Positions 1 through 12,434 of a stretch of 64,000 nt of DNA are shown piece after piece. Position 1 is the first letter of the stretch. Every line of letters starts with the position of its first letter. The notes beneath the pieces are model-generated. The model was not told the DNA's origin, ran no database searches, and worked only from the letters and a program-made list of their open reading frames with translations. The translations under genes and the position numbers were made by a program. Source of the DNA: Eremomyces bilateralis CBS 781.70 (lineage: Eukaryota > Ascomycota > Dothideomycetes > Eremomycetales > Eremomycetaceae); assembly GCF_010015585.1 (NCBI RefSeq), contig NW_022985073.1:862923-926922 (forward strand), in the 5' to 3' direction.

Positions 1-199
1 TGCGACCTTGGTTGGGAAGTAGAGGAGTAGCTCCAGGCGTTGGTCCACTTGGGGCAGCGCCATTCGGAAGGTAGCCATGGCCGTAAGGGCGGCCTTGGTT
101 TGCGGTTTGCTGTGTCGCAAACGGACGGTTAGTCAAGTCCCAATGATGATGGAAGGCCATAGGAACAAATCCTTGTGGAGGAGATCTTACCGAAGCCAT
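1..199 (-). CDS. N-terminal part of an unidentified Gly/Pro/Asn-rich protein, cut by the left window edge
   Basis: On the minus strand an ATG at 199-197 opens a frame that has no stop down to base 1 (66 codons). The peptide starts MASVRSPPQGFVPMAF, contains an HHH run, and then becomes rich in Gly, Pro, Asn and Gln, with two near copies of an NQGR motif. This looks like a disordered N-terminus. Two other minus-strand frames are also open nearby, but neither gives such protein-like text. A GTAAGA lies just after codon 3, so a short intron near the start cannot be excluded. No family is recognised. The gene is divergent from KAP123, with about 625 bases between the start codons. Confidence 0.45.
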   Translation of the reverse strand, partial: MASVRSPPQGFVPMAFHHHWDLTNRPFATQQTANQGRPYGHGYLPNGAAPSGPTPGATPLLPNQGR

Positions 200-824
200 T
201 TGAGTGCACGGAAGGAGATGATATCTGTCAAACTTGATCGAAAAGTGTGGTTGGGAATTTCGGAGTGGGACCGGGGAATGCGGAGATTTTGAGCTGATAT
301 GGCTGGTGTGTGGAATCACGAGAAGTGATAGCGAACCACGTGGGGGATTTGGGATAGTGAGGACTGATGAGAGGGTATCGTAAACAACAAGAAGCGAGAA
401 GTGAATTAATGGCGATGGGATGAGGGGGAATCGCGGTGTAAACGGATGGGAACAAGTCAAAAATGAAGAGCTTCTCTACGGTGAAAGAGTCGGACGTGAA
501 GTTGGGGATGCAAACTGGAGCAGCAGCCACCAAGGATGGCTCTTTCCCTTACAGGGGATGTGGCTTGGCATGTTCTGTGGCGTTAATATTGTGGCACAGT
601 AAAATGGAATTCAATCAAGGAAGGAATTGAGGAAGTGAATATATATATGCCTTGTGGCCTCAGGTACCTAATTTTATGTTGGTGGTGGCCTGGTGGGGCA
701 TCCCCAGCAATAATTTCGCGTTGCCAGGCATTAGAAAAACTGCTCTGTCCGCACCAGCATTTGTATTTTTCTTTTTCTTCCCACTTTCGCTTCCACCTGT
801 CTCTCTTCTTCAATTCTTCGAGAC
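200..824. promoter_or_regulatory. Divergent intergenic region between the left-edge gene and KAP123
   Basis: No convincing gene is present. The right 100 bases before the KAP123 start are strongly pyrimidine-rich on the plus strand (CT/TTC runs), as is common in fungal leaders. A TATATATA run sits near 641-649. A minus-strand frame upstream of 199 stays open for a long way without an ATG and is read here as the leader of the left-edge gene. Confidence 0.5.
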
Positions 825-3800
825 ATGGACGAACAGGAATTTGTTCGGCTCCTTGAGAGTCTCCTTCTACGTACGTCTTTCCTTCAGATCTCAAGTATCA
901 TCATCTCGCTAACGTTTTCGGCTCATAGCGGACACGGAGAAGGTGAAGTCGGCCACCAAGGCCTTGAACAAAAATTACTATACCCATCCACAATCCGTTT
1001 TAGCGTTGCTTCACCTTCTTATATCCCATCCCAAAACAGAGGTGCGGCAACTGGCTGCCGTCGAGGCCCGTAAACTCGTCCCAAGGCACTGGTCGAAGAT
1101 CCCACAAGACCAGAAGCCGGAGATTCGGAACCAACTGTTGGCGAAGACATTGAATGAGGAAGCTAGGCTGGTCCGACATGCTTCGGCCCGTGTCGTCTGT
1201 GGCATCTACAAGCAAGACTATGAGACATGGACCGAGCTTCCAGGCCTTCTCCAGGCCGCTGCAGTGGAAAACGATGTCCGACACCGCGAAGTAGGCGTGT
1301 ATATCACGTACCTCCTGCTCGACGCAATGGGTGACATGTTCTCCGAGAACTTGGGCGGTGTGTTCGACTTGTTGCGCAAAACCATTCAAGATCCGGAGAG
1401 CATCGAAGTCCGTGTCAATACCATGCTGGCGCTGAGCCGTATTTCCATGTTGATTGACGCGGAGGAGGATGAAAAATCCGTGAAGGATTTCCAAAGCTGT
1501 GTGCCGGGGATGATGATCGCTTTGAAGGATGCTGTCCTTGCCCAAGCAGACCATGCTGCCCAAGCGTTCGAGGTGTTTCACACTTTCATCGCTGCCGATG
1601 GGGCGTTGCTCGACGCACACTTCAAGGACATTGTCAAGTTCATGATGGATCTTGCCTCTCAGCCCGACATGGATGAGGACTCCCGCTCACAAGCTCTGGG
1701 TTTCTTGATGCAAGCCGCACGATACAAGCGACTCAAGATCCAATCCCTCCGGATTGGAGAAGAGCTCACCCTCCGGTCTTTGCAGATCGTCAAAGAGCTC
1801 AACGACCTCGCTAGCGATGATGAAGACCTCTCACCTGCCCGTATGGCGCTCAGCCTCATCGACTACCTTGCCTCAAGTCTACCGCCCAGCCAGGTCGTCG
1901 TCCCGTTGTTGAGAGCTATTGGGCCCTATGTCACTTCGCAAGACCCTGGTGAGCGTCGTGCTGGGCTTATTGCCCTGGGTCAGTGCGTGGAAGGTGCACC
2001 GGATTTCATGAGCAGCCAGTTGAAAGAAATCATGCCCATGGTTTTGAGTCTTCTTGAGGACTCGAACGCCCAAGTCCGCGAAGCTGCTCTGAGCTGCATT
2101 GCTCGACTTGCGGACGACTTGGCGGAGGAACTCGGAAAGTACCATGAGCAGCTGATTCCCACCATGATCCGTGGCTTTGATGCCGCATACCAAGGGATTG
2201 GGAGCGGTAACGACGAGGAGGCCGCGCTCAGAATCATTCGCAGCACCTGCGACGCGATCGACTCTCTGATTGAAGGGTTGGAGAAAGAGGACGCCGCCAA
2301 GTACGCACCCGAGCTGGTTCAACGATTCAGCCGATTGCTGGAACACGATGATTACCGGACACGGTCAGCCGCTATTGGTGCGGTTGGGTCCATTGCCTCC
2401 GCCGCCGAAGAAGGGTTCATCCCATACTTCAAACAGACCATGCAGGCGCTTGGCAAATACGTGGAGCAGAAAGAGTCGCAAGAGGAGCTCGACCTCCGGT
2501 GCGTCGTTGTCGATTCAATGGGAAAGATCGCGATCGCGGTTGGCCCGGAAGAGTTCAAGCCGTTCGTGGTGCCTCTCATGCAGTCATCCGAGGAAGCATT
2601 GCATCTCGACCATCCCCATGTTCGCGAGACGAGCTACATCCTCTGGAGTACGATGGCCAAATTGTATGAAGAGGACTTTGCTCCGTATCTCGATGGCGTG
2701 GCGAAAGGGCTTCTAGACAGTCTCAATCAAGAAGAAGGCAACGACGACGTCGAGTTTGATGAAGACGCTGAAGATTTCGCCTCCACTCAGGTGACGATCG
2801 GTGGAAAGAAGTTCACCGTCGCTACCGCCAAGGATGAAGACGGCGAGGAGGAGATCATCGATCTGGATCCGTCCGGTGAAGACTGGGAAGATGAGGATTT
2901 TGAAGCCATCACCGCCATCGGCATGGAGAAGGAAATCGCGATCGAATGTATCGGTGACGTGCTGAGCTACACCAAAGCACGATACCTCCCACACTTCGAA
3001 AAGACGATCGAGTCCGTCCTCAAACTTGCCGAACATAGCTACGAAGGCATCCGGAAGGCGGCGATTGTCACGCTGTGGCGAGCATATGCTGTTGTTGCAG
3101 GCCTCGCCGAGCAGAATGGCGCTGAGAAATGGAAGCCTGGCTTCCCCCTGAAAGTCCAGCCATCGGACGACATTATGAAGCTGGGAGACATGATCATGAC
3201 GGCTACGTTGCCCAATTGGGAGGAGGAAGATGATCGGTGAGTTTTGTGTGCTGCATTTCAACCTGAACATCCATGCTTTTATGATGACAACTCCTTTGTT
3301 ACCCAGCTCACTCAGACGCCTAAGTGCGTATGAAGAGAACACAAAGATTAAACTAGTTCTGATCTTTCCATGATTCTTGTTACCTTATCTCGCTATTCCT
3401 CAGTTGAAGCTTGCTAACACGTTCGGATGAAGACCAACAGTCACCGACCTCAACCGCATCCTGGCCGCCACTTTGAAACAATGCGGACCCGCACCACTTG
3501 TGAAGAAAGACGGCACCGGCAATGTCGTCCACCAGCTTGTTGAAGGCATCGTCGCCATTCTCTCCAAGCAACATCGCTGCCAGCTCGATCTTGGTGATGA
3601 GAACGCCGACGAGGAGGACATTCCCCAGGAGTCATCCGAGTACGATTGGCTCATCATCGAAACCGCTCTCGATTTGATGGTCGCTCTCGCTGCCGTGATC
3701 GGTCCGGATTTCGTCGAGCTGTGGAAACGCCTGGAGAAGTACGTTTTGCGATGGGCCAGCGGCCAAGAAGGATACGAGCGCTCCGCAACGATCGGCTCGA

Positions 3801-4385
3801 TTGCCGAGTGCATCGCTCACATGGGTGAGGGCGTGACGCCGTACACCAGCTCGTTCATGAAGATCTTGTTGCATCGCGTCGGCGACGAGGACCCGGAGGT
3901 CAAGTCGAACGCCGTGTACGGAGTGGGGATGTTGTACGAGAAGTCGGGCGACGAGGCCGAGTTGTTGAAGAACCTAGGCTCCATCACGTCGAAGCTCGAG
4001 CCACTTCTGGATTCCGAGCAGCCGGCTCGGATCGCCGATAACTCGGCGGGATGTCTGAGCAGGATCATCTGCCGCTTCCCGAACCGGTTGCCGCTCAAGG
4101 ATGTGCTTCCGGTCCTCGTGGACCTGCTGCCGCTACGAGAAGACTATGAGGAGAATACACCGGTCTACAAGACCATTGTCGGACTTTGTAGGTCATCACG
4201 GATCTCTTATTCTATGCCATCTCATTAACCACTGAACAGACAAGACACAAAACGAGGCAATGCTCGCCCTCACCGAGCAGATGAAGCCGGCGTTGGAGAA
4301 GGTGCTGAGCCCACCAGAGGAGCAGCTCAACGATGAGACGCGCGGTCAGCTGAATGAGCTGGTCCAATTCCTGCAAAAGCAGTAA
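825..4385 (+). CDS. KAP123: Karyopherin beta, Kap123 / importin-4 type nuclear import receptor
   Basis: Imports cargo such as histones H3/H4 and ribosomal proteins through the nuclear pore in a Ran-GTP-dependent way (family knowledge). Model: exons 825-870, 929-3236, 3433-4187 and 4240-4385, giving 1084 aa, the usual length for fungal Kap123. The first exon is only 46 nt (MDEQEFVRLLESLLL) and is needed to reach the conserved LPDTEKVKSATKALNKNYY start. The rest is HEAT-repeat helices with an acidic stretch near residues 600-650 that includes EDWEDEDFEAI. The acceptor at 3432 was chosen over the one at 3440 because only 3432 keeps the frame, and it is the first AG after a GCTAAC branch point. 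The protein ends LVQFLQKQ. It is convergent with the transporter gene on its right. Confidence 0.95.
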
Positions 4386-4623
4386 ATGATGGTGAACGGC
4401 CTTTAGGTTAGACTACGAAGTGCGATGACGATCACGCAACGATGGTAATAGAGGCGGTTTGGAAGCCAGCGTGGAGCGCCAAAGGGGCCATGGACGGATG
4501 ATTCCAAATGATATCCAGATTTTTTTTGTACTCCAGACGCCGTAGCTTTTCCAAGCCCATGCAATGCCTTGTATTAGATTCCATGTTGTTCCCACATAGA
4601 TGATGACACACGACCCGTTCCGT

Positions 4624-6222
4624 TCACCTTGCCGCCTCCAATCTCATCTTCCCTCTTGACCGCGCCTCATTCCGCTTGATCAACGCATACCACACCGAAC
4701 TCGCCCAGCACACCCCCACGCCCACCCACGCATGCGCCGGCATCTTCCCACTCAGCATCGCGAGCTGAAACGCGCCCCGCGGCACGCTCACGAAATTCGC
4801 CGACAGCGGACTCGTCGCCTTGACTAGTAGGAAGTAGAATAGAAACACCGCGAATGACGACAGCCCGCCGAGCAGGGTGAGGAACCAGAACCACGGCACG
4901 TCGAGGAAATAGCAGTTGCGCTGGATCTGGCCCAGCTCGCCCGACAGGATGACGAGCGGCGTGAGGACCGCGAGGGAGATCACCGAGACGTAATGCACGA
5001 CGCGCCAGTACGCGACGGCGGCGTGGCGGGTGGCGTTCGGGGTGCCCCGGCCGCTCGCCTCGTCGTAGGGATCGTCGATGTCGAGGAGGACTTCGGGAGG
5101 TTGGGATCCGCGCGGGACCGTGCGCATGTCGGCCAGCACGCGAACTGTACGCATGAGGATAATGGGATACACGCTGACGAAGACGGTCGACCACGTGCCG
5201 GCGAGGATGCTCTCCCAGGTCACGCGGGATCCTTTGCGGACGCTAGCGATCAGGAGGGTGAAGGTGGAGGTCAGGGCTGCGGATAGCACGGGGACCGAGT
5301 GGTTAGTACCGGTGAGAAAGGTGGTGAAGAGGAGGGTCGTGGGCGTGGTGCCGACTCTTGACAGCGTATAGACGGGAAGGACGGCGTAGCTGGGCGTGGT
5401 CAACGATACATCCACATTTTAGACCGTAATGCGACTCACGCGAACGAGATATTACTCAGGATGATTTTGCCGATAAACACCACGGCGAGCAAGAGGCATT
5501 GGCGCGCGATCTGCAAATCAAACTCGAAGATCCCCCCCCCGGCGATCCCACCAAACCTGTGGAGGAAGGGATAGAAGAGAATTCTCACCCACAGCGGCCG
5601 GTTGGCTTCCAATTGCAGGGCACCGGGCCGTTTCGATGGCGAACGAGACGGCGCGACCGCTGCCCCAAGGCCGGCCTTGACGAGCCATTTGCCTACTAGG
5701 CGGGTCAAGCCGGCGGCGAGCAGGAAGAATACGTGTGCAATGACAAGTTGAATCCATGTTGCCGTTAGGGGATATGGAAATCTTGAAAGAAATTTAGCGT
5801 CATGTCCTTGCTCCGGGTGGGCTAGACATACTTATACACTCCAGCTGCGAAATGTTAGAATCGATCCGCATGCATTACTTTTCGGGGTCGGACATACTCA
5901 ATAAAATCAATCTATTCAACACGACAAGAGCAAACTCGCATCCCGCCACCGCGAACACCAGAAACGCAACGTAAAATTGCAAGCCACCCCAAGTGCTCAA
6001 TAAAAACGCCCCGAACCCGCCATCGAGAAACACCCGCTTCCACGCGGAACGGTTGGAAAACTCCCCCTGTTCGTGCACCAGGGGTCTCAGACTCGGAGGG
6101 ACGGCGAAGTCGTCTTCATCGTCGGATTGTGTGGCACTTCCGGGCCGGCTCCGGGGATATGGCGATGGGGATCGGGAGACGTCAACCAAGGGGATAGCCG
6201 AGCTCATGGCCGTGGATGTCAT
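4624..6222 (-). CDS. Nucleotide-sugar transporter-like membrane protein (TPT / SLC35 superfamily)
   Basis: Likely a Golgi or ER antiporter of the drug/metabolite-transporter superfamily, nearest in feel to SLC35C/GDP-fucose-type carriers. The substrate is not predictable. Exons on the minus strand: 6222-5898, 5844-5832, 5781-5440 and 5389-4624, giving 481 aa. Residues 1-75 are cytosolic, Ser/Pro-rich and acidic. About ten hydrophobic segments follow, including FPYPLTATWIQLVIAHVFF and the conserved block FIGKIILSNISFAYAVLPVY. The loop between helices 2 and 3 is long and polar. The second exon is a 13-nt micro-exon supplying most of TGVYK. Both flanking introns (53 and 50 nt) have GTATGT donors, and without this exon the helix leading into FPYPLTATW is out of frame. 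Confidence 0.85.
5832..5844 (-). other. 13-nt micro-exon of the sugar-transporter gene
   Basis: It is bounded by CAG at the 5' side and GTATGT at the 3' side on the minus strand. It joins exon 1 (phase 1) to exon 3 (phase 2) and encodes the GVYK part of the TPT-typical segment before FPYPLTATW. Confidence 0.8.
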
Positions 6223-7633
6223 ATATATTTCGGGTCCCGCTTCCTTCGCCTGTGCAACAAAGGTCAGACGGGAGACTGCTGACTGCTGGAAGAGTTCAAG
6301 GAATAATATTAAGAAAGTTGACCTTGAAAGGGGCGTAGAGCCGTAGACCGATTGGGCTTAGTCACTGCACAGCCAGATGGATAAACAGGTATGTGGCTGA
6401 AGGCTGTTGTTGGCTCCTGTGACGTCTTAAGGGTTTTGACTTTTGAGGCATTAATACCTTTCATTCTCGCCTTACGTACCTAACTCCAATCCAACAAGAT
6501 TCACTGAACAGGTATTCCCGTCTATTATGATGCCCTCTAAAGTTTGGGAATTTTCAACCCTTGACCTCATCCTTCGGCTGCAGAATTGCAGCACGTGATC
6601 GGTGATAAGATCTGATAATTGAGATGTTCGCCGAGTCGGGTGGATCGATCGAGATTGACCAGGGTCCGAGGTCTCATGCTGGCGGCACGTATCCAGGCGT
6701 GCCAGGAACCGCACTTCTCCGTCACGTCACTTCAATGTTGGCGTCCTCCCCCGATCTACGTCCTCCCCAATGTACGTCCATGTCCATCCGAGAACTCGAG
6801 GTCAAAACAATGCCAAAGAGTGCCCAAGTGGCTCCATGTCTCTCCTGGTATCCCACTGTTGATTACTCAACCGAATAACGTCGCATTGGTGCACTAGCAT
6901 CTGGACGAAGAAATTGTCGGTCCTGAAGGCTGAAGCATACCTTCAGGGCGTCAAGAACTCTTGGTCGTTTCCTGCTTTCGCCTCCTATTACCGTTCTTAA
7001 AGACGGAGAGCTCCCCATCTATATTAGGCTTGAGGTGCACGTCGAAGGCGAAGGGCAATTAATTTCTTCCATCCTGGATGTAGGGGAAGGTACTAGTTAC
7101 TCATCTGGAAATTGGAAGTCGATGTTCTAGACGTCGATGATGTAAAATTATTTGGAAACAACAGCTAGGGTCGGGCTTCCAGAACTCCGAACCACCGTGA
7201 TCGTCTGTTCTTTTTGCTTGTGTCGGGGTTCATGACGTGGAGCGACTAACGGTGGTCGACCAAATCTACCTCCGTAAGGGACCGATGACGCTCACCAGGC
7301 CGGAGTTAGGAATCAATATTGCTGATTGCTCACTTGATAACGCCGAAAGAAAATGATATTAACTGGATACTATCAAAATCGACTCGTCCTTCTTACTATT
7401 GTCAATTTTTCGATTATTAATGAGTCTTGCTTTACATTTTCATCCGCTTCGCGTTCTCGTTATATTCCCCTTCTTTTCTCTCTATCGTGTCACTTTGGCT
7501 CATGTAAAGGGTGTTTGCAGAAGCATGTCCTTAAGTTTTTGTGCGTCAACATAATTGAACTTTGTGGAGATACGACGCACGGCCATAGGCCAGCTTCAAT
7601 TGGTAGAAAGCAAACTTTTACACAGTTGGAAGC
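6223..7633. other. Intergenic region upstream of the ABC transporter
   Basis: This 1.4 kb region separates the divergent sugar-transporter and ABC-transporter genes. It is more AT-rich towards 7040-7480. The plus strand around 6990-7130 has a short open stretch with protein-like composition, but I can assign it to no family and it is soon interrupted. No RNA gene or repeat was seen. It must hold both promoters. Confidence 0.4.
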
Positions 7634-10600
7634 ATGGGGAGCGACAAGCCAACACCGATCAGGCAGAATGTACCTGGTGGATCGCCTAGCTATAGGCAAA
7701 GTTCGGGATTTGGGACGCAACCAACCCCTACTCCCGGCACTGGCAACGGATTCGACTCAACCAAAAGGTCGGGACCCCCAGCGGCGAGCACTTACCCTTC
7801 TAGTACCGATCAAGAAGCTTACCGGTCATCAACTTCTAGCGACGCAGACTCTTTCGACACCACAACAGTCGATTCACCGGAAGACAAGAATTCCATGCCC
7901 GTCGAGGAGGCTGAGACCCCAACCGAAGAGAAGGGAGAAGATGCCGCTTTTGCTCCCATAACCGCCCCCATCACGAAGCGGGAGGACCATCGGATGTCAG
8001 AGGGAGCAAAAATCTCGCGACAGCTTACCCAAGAACAGTTGTTTAAAACCCTTTCTCGAAGAAGGACCGGATCGGTTGCCACGCAAGATCCAGATGAGGA
8101 CGAAGCGCAAAAGGAGATTCGCCAGCTCCTTTCGCGAGTCTTTGGTCAATCACGTCAAGAGACATCCGAAGAAGAGAAGACACGGCATTTTGGCGTTGTC
8201 TTCAAACATCTCACGGTTATTGGTGCAGCCGCCGGGACGAGTCTTCAGCCTACCACTGGAGACGTATTCCTTGGGTTGGCACGTCAACTATGGACTCTAC
8301 TTAGCCGAGGTACCAGCTCCTTCAAAAAATCATCGAAAACCATCCTAGATGATTTCACCGGTTGCATCAAGCCTGGTGAATTAGTGTTGGTGCTCGGACA
8401 GCCTGGATCCGGTTGTTCTACCTTCCTGAAGGTGATCGGAAACCAGAGATCGGGATACCAAAAGATCGAAGGCGATGTGCGTTATGGTGGAACGAGCTCG
8501 GAAGAAATGGAAAAGAAGTTCCGAAGTGAAGTCATTTACGCCCCAGAGGATGATCTTCACTATGCGACTCTCAAAGTGAGGGATACGCTTAACTTTGCAT
8601 TGGAAACACGAACCCCGGGCAAGGAGTCAAGGAAAGAGGGCGAGAGCCGCAAATCCTACTCGAGAAATTTCCTCGAGGTCGTCACGAAGCTCTTCTGGAT
8701 CGAACACACTCTGGACACCAAAGTTGGCTCGGCATTCGTCCGTGGTGTTTCAGGCGGCGAGAAAAAGCGAGTCTCCATCGCTGAAGCCTTGGTTACGAAA
8801 GCCACAGTTCAATGCTGGGACAATAGCACGCGCGGCTTAGATGCGGCGACCGCCTTGGAGTATGTGCAAAGTTTACGGGCGCTTACGAACATGGCCTCCA
8901 CTTCCACTTGCGTTGCCCTTTACCAAGCTGGCCAGTCGATATATGAGCTGTTTGACAAAGTCCTACTCATCAACGAAGGCCAATGTTGCTATTTTGGGCC
9001 AACCGAGAAGGCGGGGCCGTACTTCAAGAGTCTGGGGTTTGCCCAACCGGAACGATGGACAACCTCCGACTTTTTGACCAGCGTGACTGATGATCATGAG
9101 CGTCAAATTCAGGATGGCTACGAGAATCGCATCCCTCGTAATGCAAGCGAGTTCGCGGCATCCTTCAAGAACAGTGACATCTACCGAAACAATCTGAACG
9201 AAGTCAATGAGTTCGAGATCGAGACTGAAGGCATCACAGCAGATCGAGAACGGGCGATGTCAAAAGCCACTCAAAAGAAGAACTACACTGTCTCGTTCCA
9301 AAAGCAGGTTATCGCTTGCACTAAACGCCAGGCTCTCGTCATGCTCGGTGACAAGGAGAGTCTTATTGGCAAGTGGTTCGGCATTGTCTTCCAGGCCCTG
9401 ATTACGGGCAGCTTGTTCTACAACCTCCCGAACACGGCCGCCGGCGTTTTTACCCGTGGTGGTGTCCTGTTCTTCATGCTTTTGTTCAACGCTCTCCTTG
9501 CCTTGGCGGAATTGACCGCTGCGTTCGAGTCTCGGCCGATTCTTATGAAACACAAAAGTTTTGCGTTCTACCGCCCAAGCGCGTACGCCATCGCGCAAAC
9601 CGTCATTGACGTGCCCCTGGTCTTCATTCAGATATCGATCTTCCAGCTGATTGTTTATTTTATGGCTAATCTGTCGCGCACTCCGAGCCAGTTCTTCATC
9701 GATTTTCTCTTACTATGGGTCGCAACCATGAGTATGTACGCATTCTTCCGAGCCGTTGGCTCTTTTGTTTCGTCCTTGGATATTGCGACGCGTATCACTG
9801 GGGTTGCCATTCAAATTTTTGTAGTCTATACCGGCTACCTAATTCCCAAAACCAAGATGCGACCTTGGTTCAAGTGGTTGATCTGGGTCAATCCTATCCA
9901 ATATGCTTATGAGGGTATGATCAGCAACGAGTTTCACGGCTTAGAAATTCAATGCACAACGCCTTATCTAGTGCCGCCGAATGCACCTCCAGCAAACCAA
10001 GGCTGTGCGCTTCAAGGCAGCAGGCCAGGCTCTACGACTGTGCTTGGCGACGATTACATCGAAACCGCATTCGGTTACTCTTATTCGCACCTATGGAGGA
10101 ACGTCGGCATCATCTTCGCATTTTTCTTCTTCTTCGTCTTCCTCACTGCGGTGGGTCTCGAGCGCCAGAAACCAAATACCAGCGGCGACTCGGTGACAGT
10201 CTACAAACGGGGCTACACTCCAGACCCCATGAAGCAAAAGAAATACGCATCTGATGAAGAGCACGGAATGGAAAAGAATTATCCTTCGCCAACCGAGTCT
10301 GGCAGTCAAGAACAAGATGTTACCACGGCGCTCAACGTCGATCATGCGGTACTCACATGGAGAGGAGTAACTTACACGATCCCCTACCAAGGCGGCCAAC
10401 GGACCCTCTTAAACGGCATCAGCGGCTACGTCAAACCCGGCAAACTGACCGCACTGATGGGCGCGTCCGGCGCCGGGAAAACCACCCTTCTCAATTCCCT
10501 CGCGCAGCGTCTCCGCATCGGCACCGTCACCGGTGACTTCCGCGTCGACGGCAAACCGTTGCCTCACAGCTTCGCACCCGCGTATGCTGAGCAGATGGAT

Positions 10601-12434
10601 ATCCACGAGCCGACGTCGACGGTCCGCGAAGCGCTCCGCTTCTCGGCTCAGCTGCGACAACCGTACGAAACGTCGACGAAAGAGAAGTACGACTACTGTG
10701 AGAAGGTGCTTGATTTGCTCGAGATGCGGGACATTGCTGGGGCGGTTATTGGCTCCGAGGGCAATGGACTGACACAGGAGCAACGGAAGCGTTTGACGAT
10801 TGGGGTGGAGTTGGCAAGTAAGCCAGACATGCTTGTGTTCCTTGATGAGCCGACGTCGGGGTTGGATAGTGGAGCCGCGTTCAATATCGTGCGGCTGCTT
10901 CGTAGGTTGGCGGATCAGGGGCAGACGATCCTTTGCACTATCCATCAACCTTCGAGTGTGTTGTTCCAGTACTTTGATAACCTGCTGTTGCTTAAAAGTG
11001 GTGGTAAGACGGCCTATTTCGGACCGATTGGCAACAACGGCCGTACACTTATCAACTACTTCGAGAGCAACGGTGGAAAGAGATGCCCACCTCAAACGAA
11101 TCCCGCAGAGTACATGCTCGACGTCATCGGAGCGGGTGATCCGACCTATCGAGGCCCTGACTATGGCGAGGTGTGGGATAATTCCAAAGAGAAGCGCGAG
11201 CTCGAGCAAGAGTTGGAAAAGCTGGACAACGAACGTCAAGGCACTCGAGTGAGTGAACGGAATACCAAGGCCGGCGGGTATGCAACGCCGTTCTGGACGC
11301 AGACATGGTTGGTCACCCATCGATCGTTTGTTTCGATGTGGCGAAGCCAGGACTACGTCGTTGGGATGATGATACTTCATATCTTCACTGGTAAGTCTGT
11401 TCGGGGGTGTTCTTCCCCCCCGAGAATGTACCTCCAGTATCTGACATATACCAGGTCTCTTCAATGCCTTCACCTTCTGGGACATTGGCAACAGCCAGAT
11501 CGACATGCAGAGTCGACTATTCTCGATCTTCATGGTTCTCACCATCTCCCCCCCGTTAATCCAGCAGCTTCAGCCTCGTTTTCTCGCGGCGAGGGCGCTG
11601 TTTGAGTCGCGCGAATCCAGCTCGAGGACCTACTCTTGGCCCGTATTTGTCATCTCCGTCATCGTGTCCGAGATCCCTTACCGCTTTGTTGCTGGAACGC
11701 TGTTCTTCGCGGCCTGGTATGTTGTGCTTTTGCATTCCCGTCTCTTGTCTCACTGACCCCTGTTCAGGTACTGGCCCCCTAGCCTGCCACGCGACGCCTA
11801 CACCTCCGGCATCGTCTGGTCCCTGGTGATGCTCTTCGAGCTCTACTACCTGGGCTACGGCCAAGCTATCGCCGCCATCTCGCCTAACGACCTGGTCGCG
11901 TCGCTCCTCGTCCCCGTCACCTTTATGTTCATCGTCGCCTTCTGCGGCATCGTCGTCCCGTACGCTGTGCTTCCCCACTTTTGGCAGTCCTGGATGTACC
12001 ACCTCACGCCCTTCCGCTACCTGCTCGAGATGTTCCTCACGCTCGTCACGCACGATGTGCCGCTGCGGTGCGAGCCGCAGGAGTTGGCTAGGTTTCCACC
12101 CCCGGCGGGCCAGTCATGCGAGAAGTTCACGGAGGCGTTCGTGCGACAGATGGGAGGGTATGTTGAAACGGTGGAGGGGGGGTTGTGCGGGTTCTGTCAG
12201 TATGCGAATGGCGATCAGTTCGCGGCGAGCTTCAACGCGTTCTACCGATTCCGATGGAGAGATTATGGGATCTTCTTGGGATATATCGCATTTAACTTCG
12301 CGATGGTGTTCGTCTTCACATGGATTTACCTGAGGGGTTCGCAGAAGATGAAAGGGGTGATCGGAAGGGCAAAGGCGAAGAGGGAAATGAAGAACCGCAA
12401 CCGTCAGACGGAGGAGGAGAAGGTGGAGGGTTGA
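7634..12434 (+). CDS. Full-size PDR-type ABC transporter (ABC-G), multidrug efflux pump
   Basis: ATP-driven plasma-membrane exporter of hydrophobic compounds. Members give azole, brefeldin or plant-toxin tolerance, and the substrate here is unknown. Exons: 7634-11390, 11455-11716 and 11768-12434, giving 1561 aa with the (NBD-TMD)x2 order. NBD1 has the PDR-type degenerate Walker A GQPGSGCSTFLK (Cys for Lys), signature VSGGEKKRVSIAEA and Walker B CWDNSTRGLDAATA. NBD2 has canonical Walker A GASGAGKTTLLNSL, a degenerate signature LTQEQRKRLTIG, and LVFLDEPTSGLDS. Each half is followed by six hydrophobic helices. TMD2 is recovered in full only after splicing two introns of 64 and 51 nt. The N-terminal 130 residues are Ser/Thr/Pro-rich. 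It is not accompanied by biosynthetic genes. Confidence 0.95.

Noticed and set aside
1000-1620. Long antisense frame inside KAP123
   Set aside because: A shadow of the coding strand. No splice or family support.
943-3240. KAP123 as a single-exon 765-residue protein
   Set aside because: The conserved N-terminus and the last third need exons 1, 3 and 4. The apparent stop lies in intron 2.
10409-11545. 378-codon antisense frame in the ABC transporter
   Set aside because: A mirror of the NBD2/TMD2 coding region with atypical composition and no domain.
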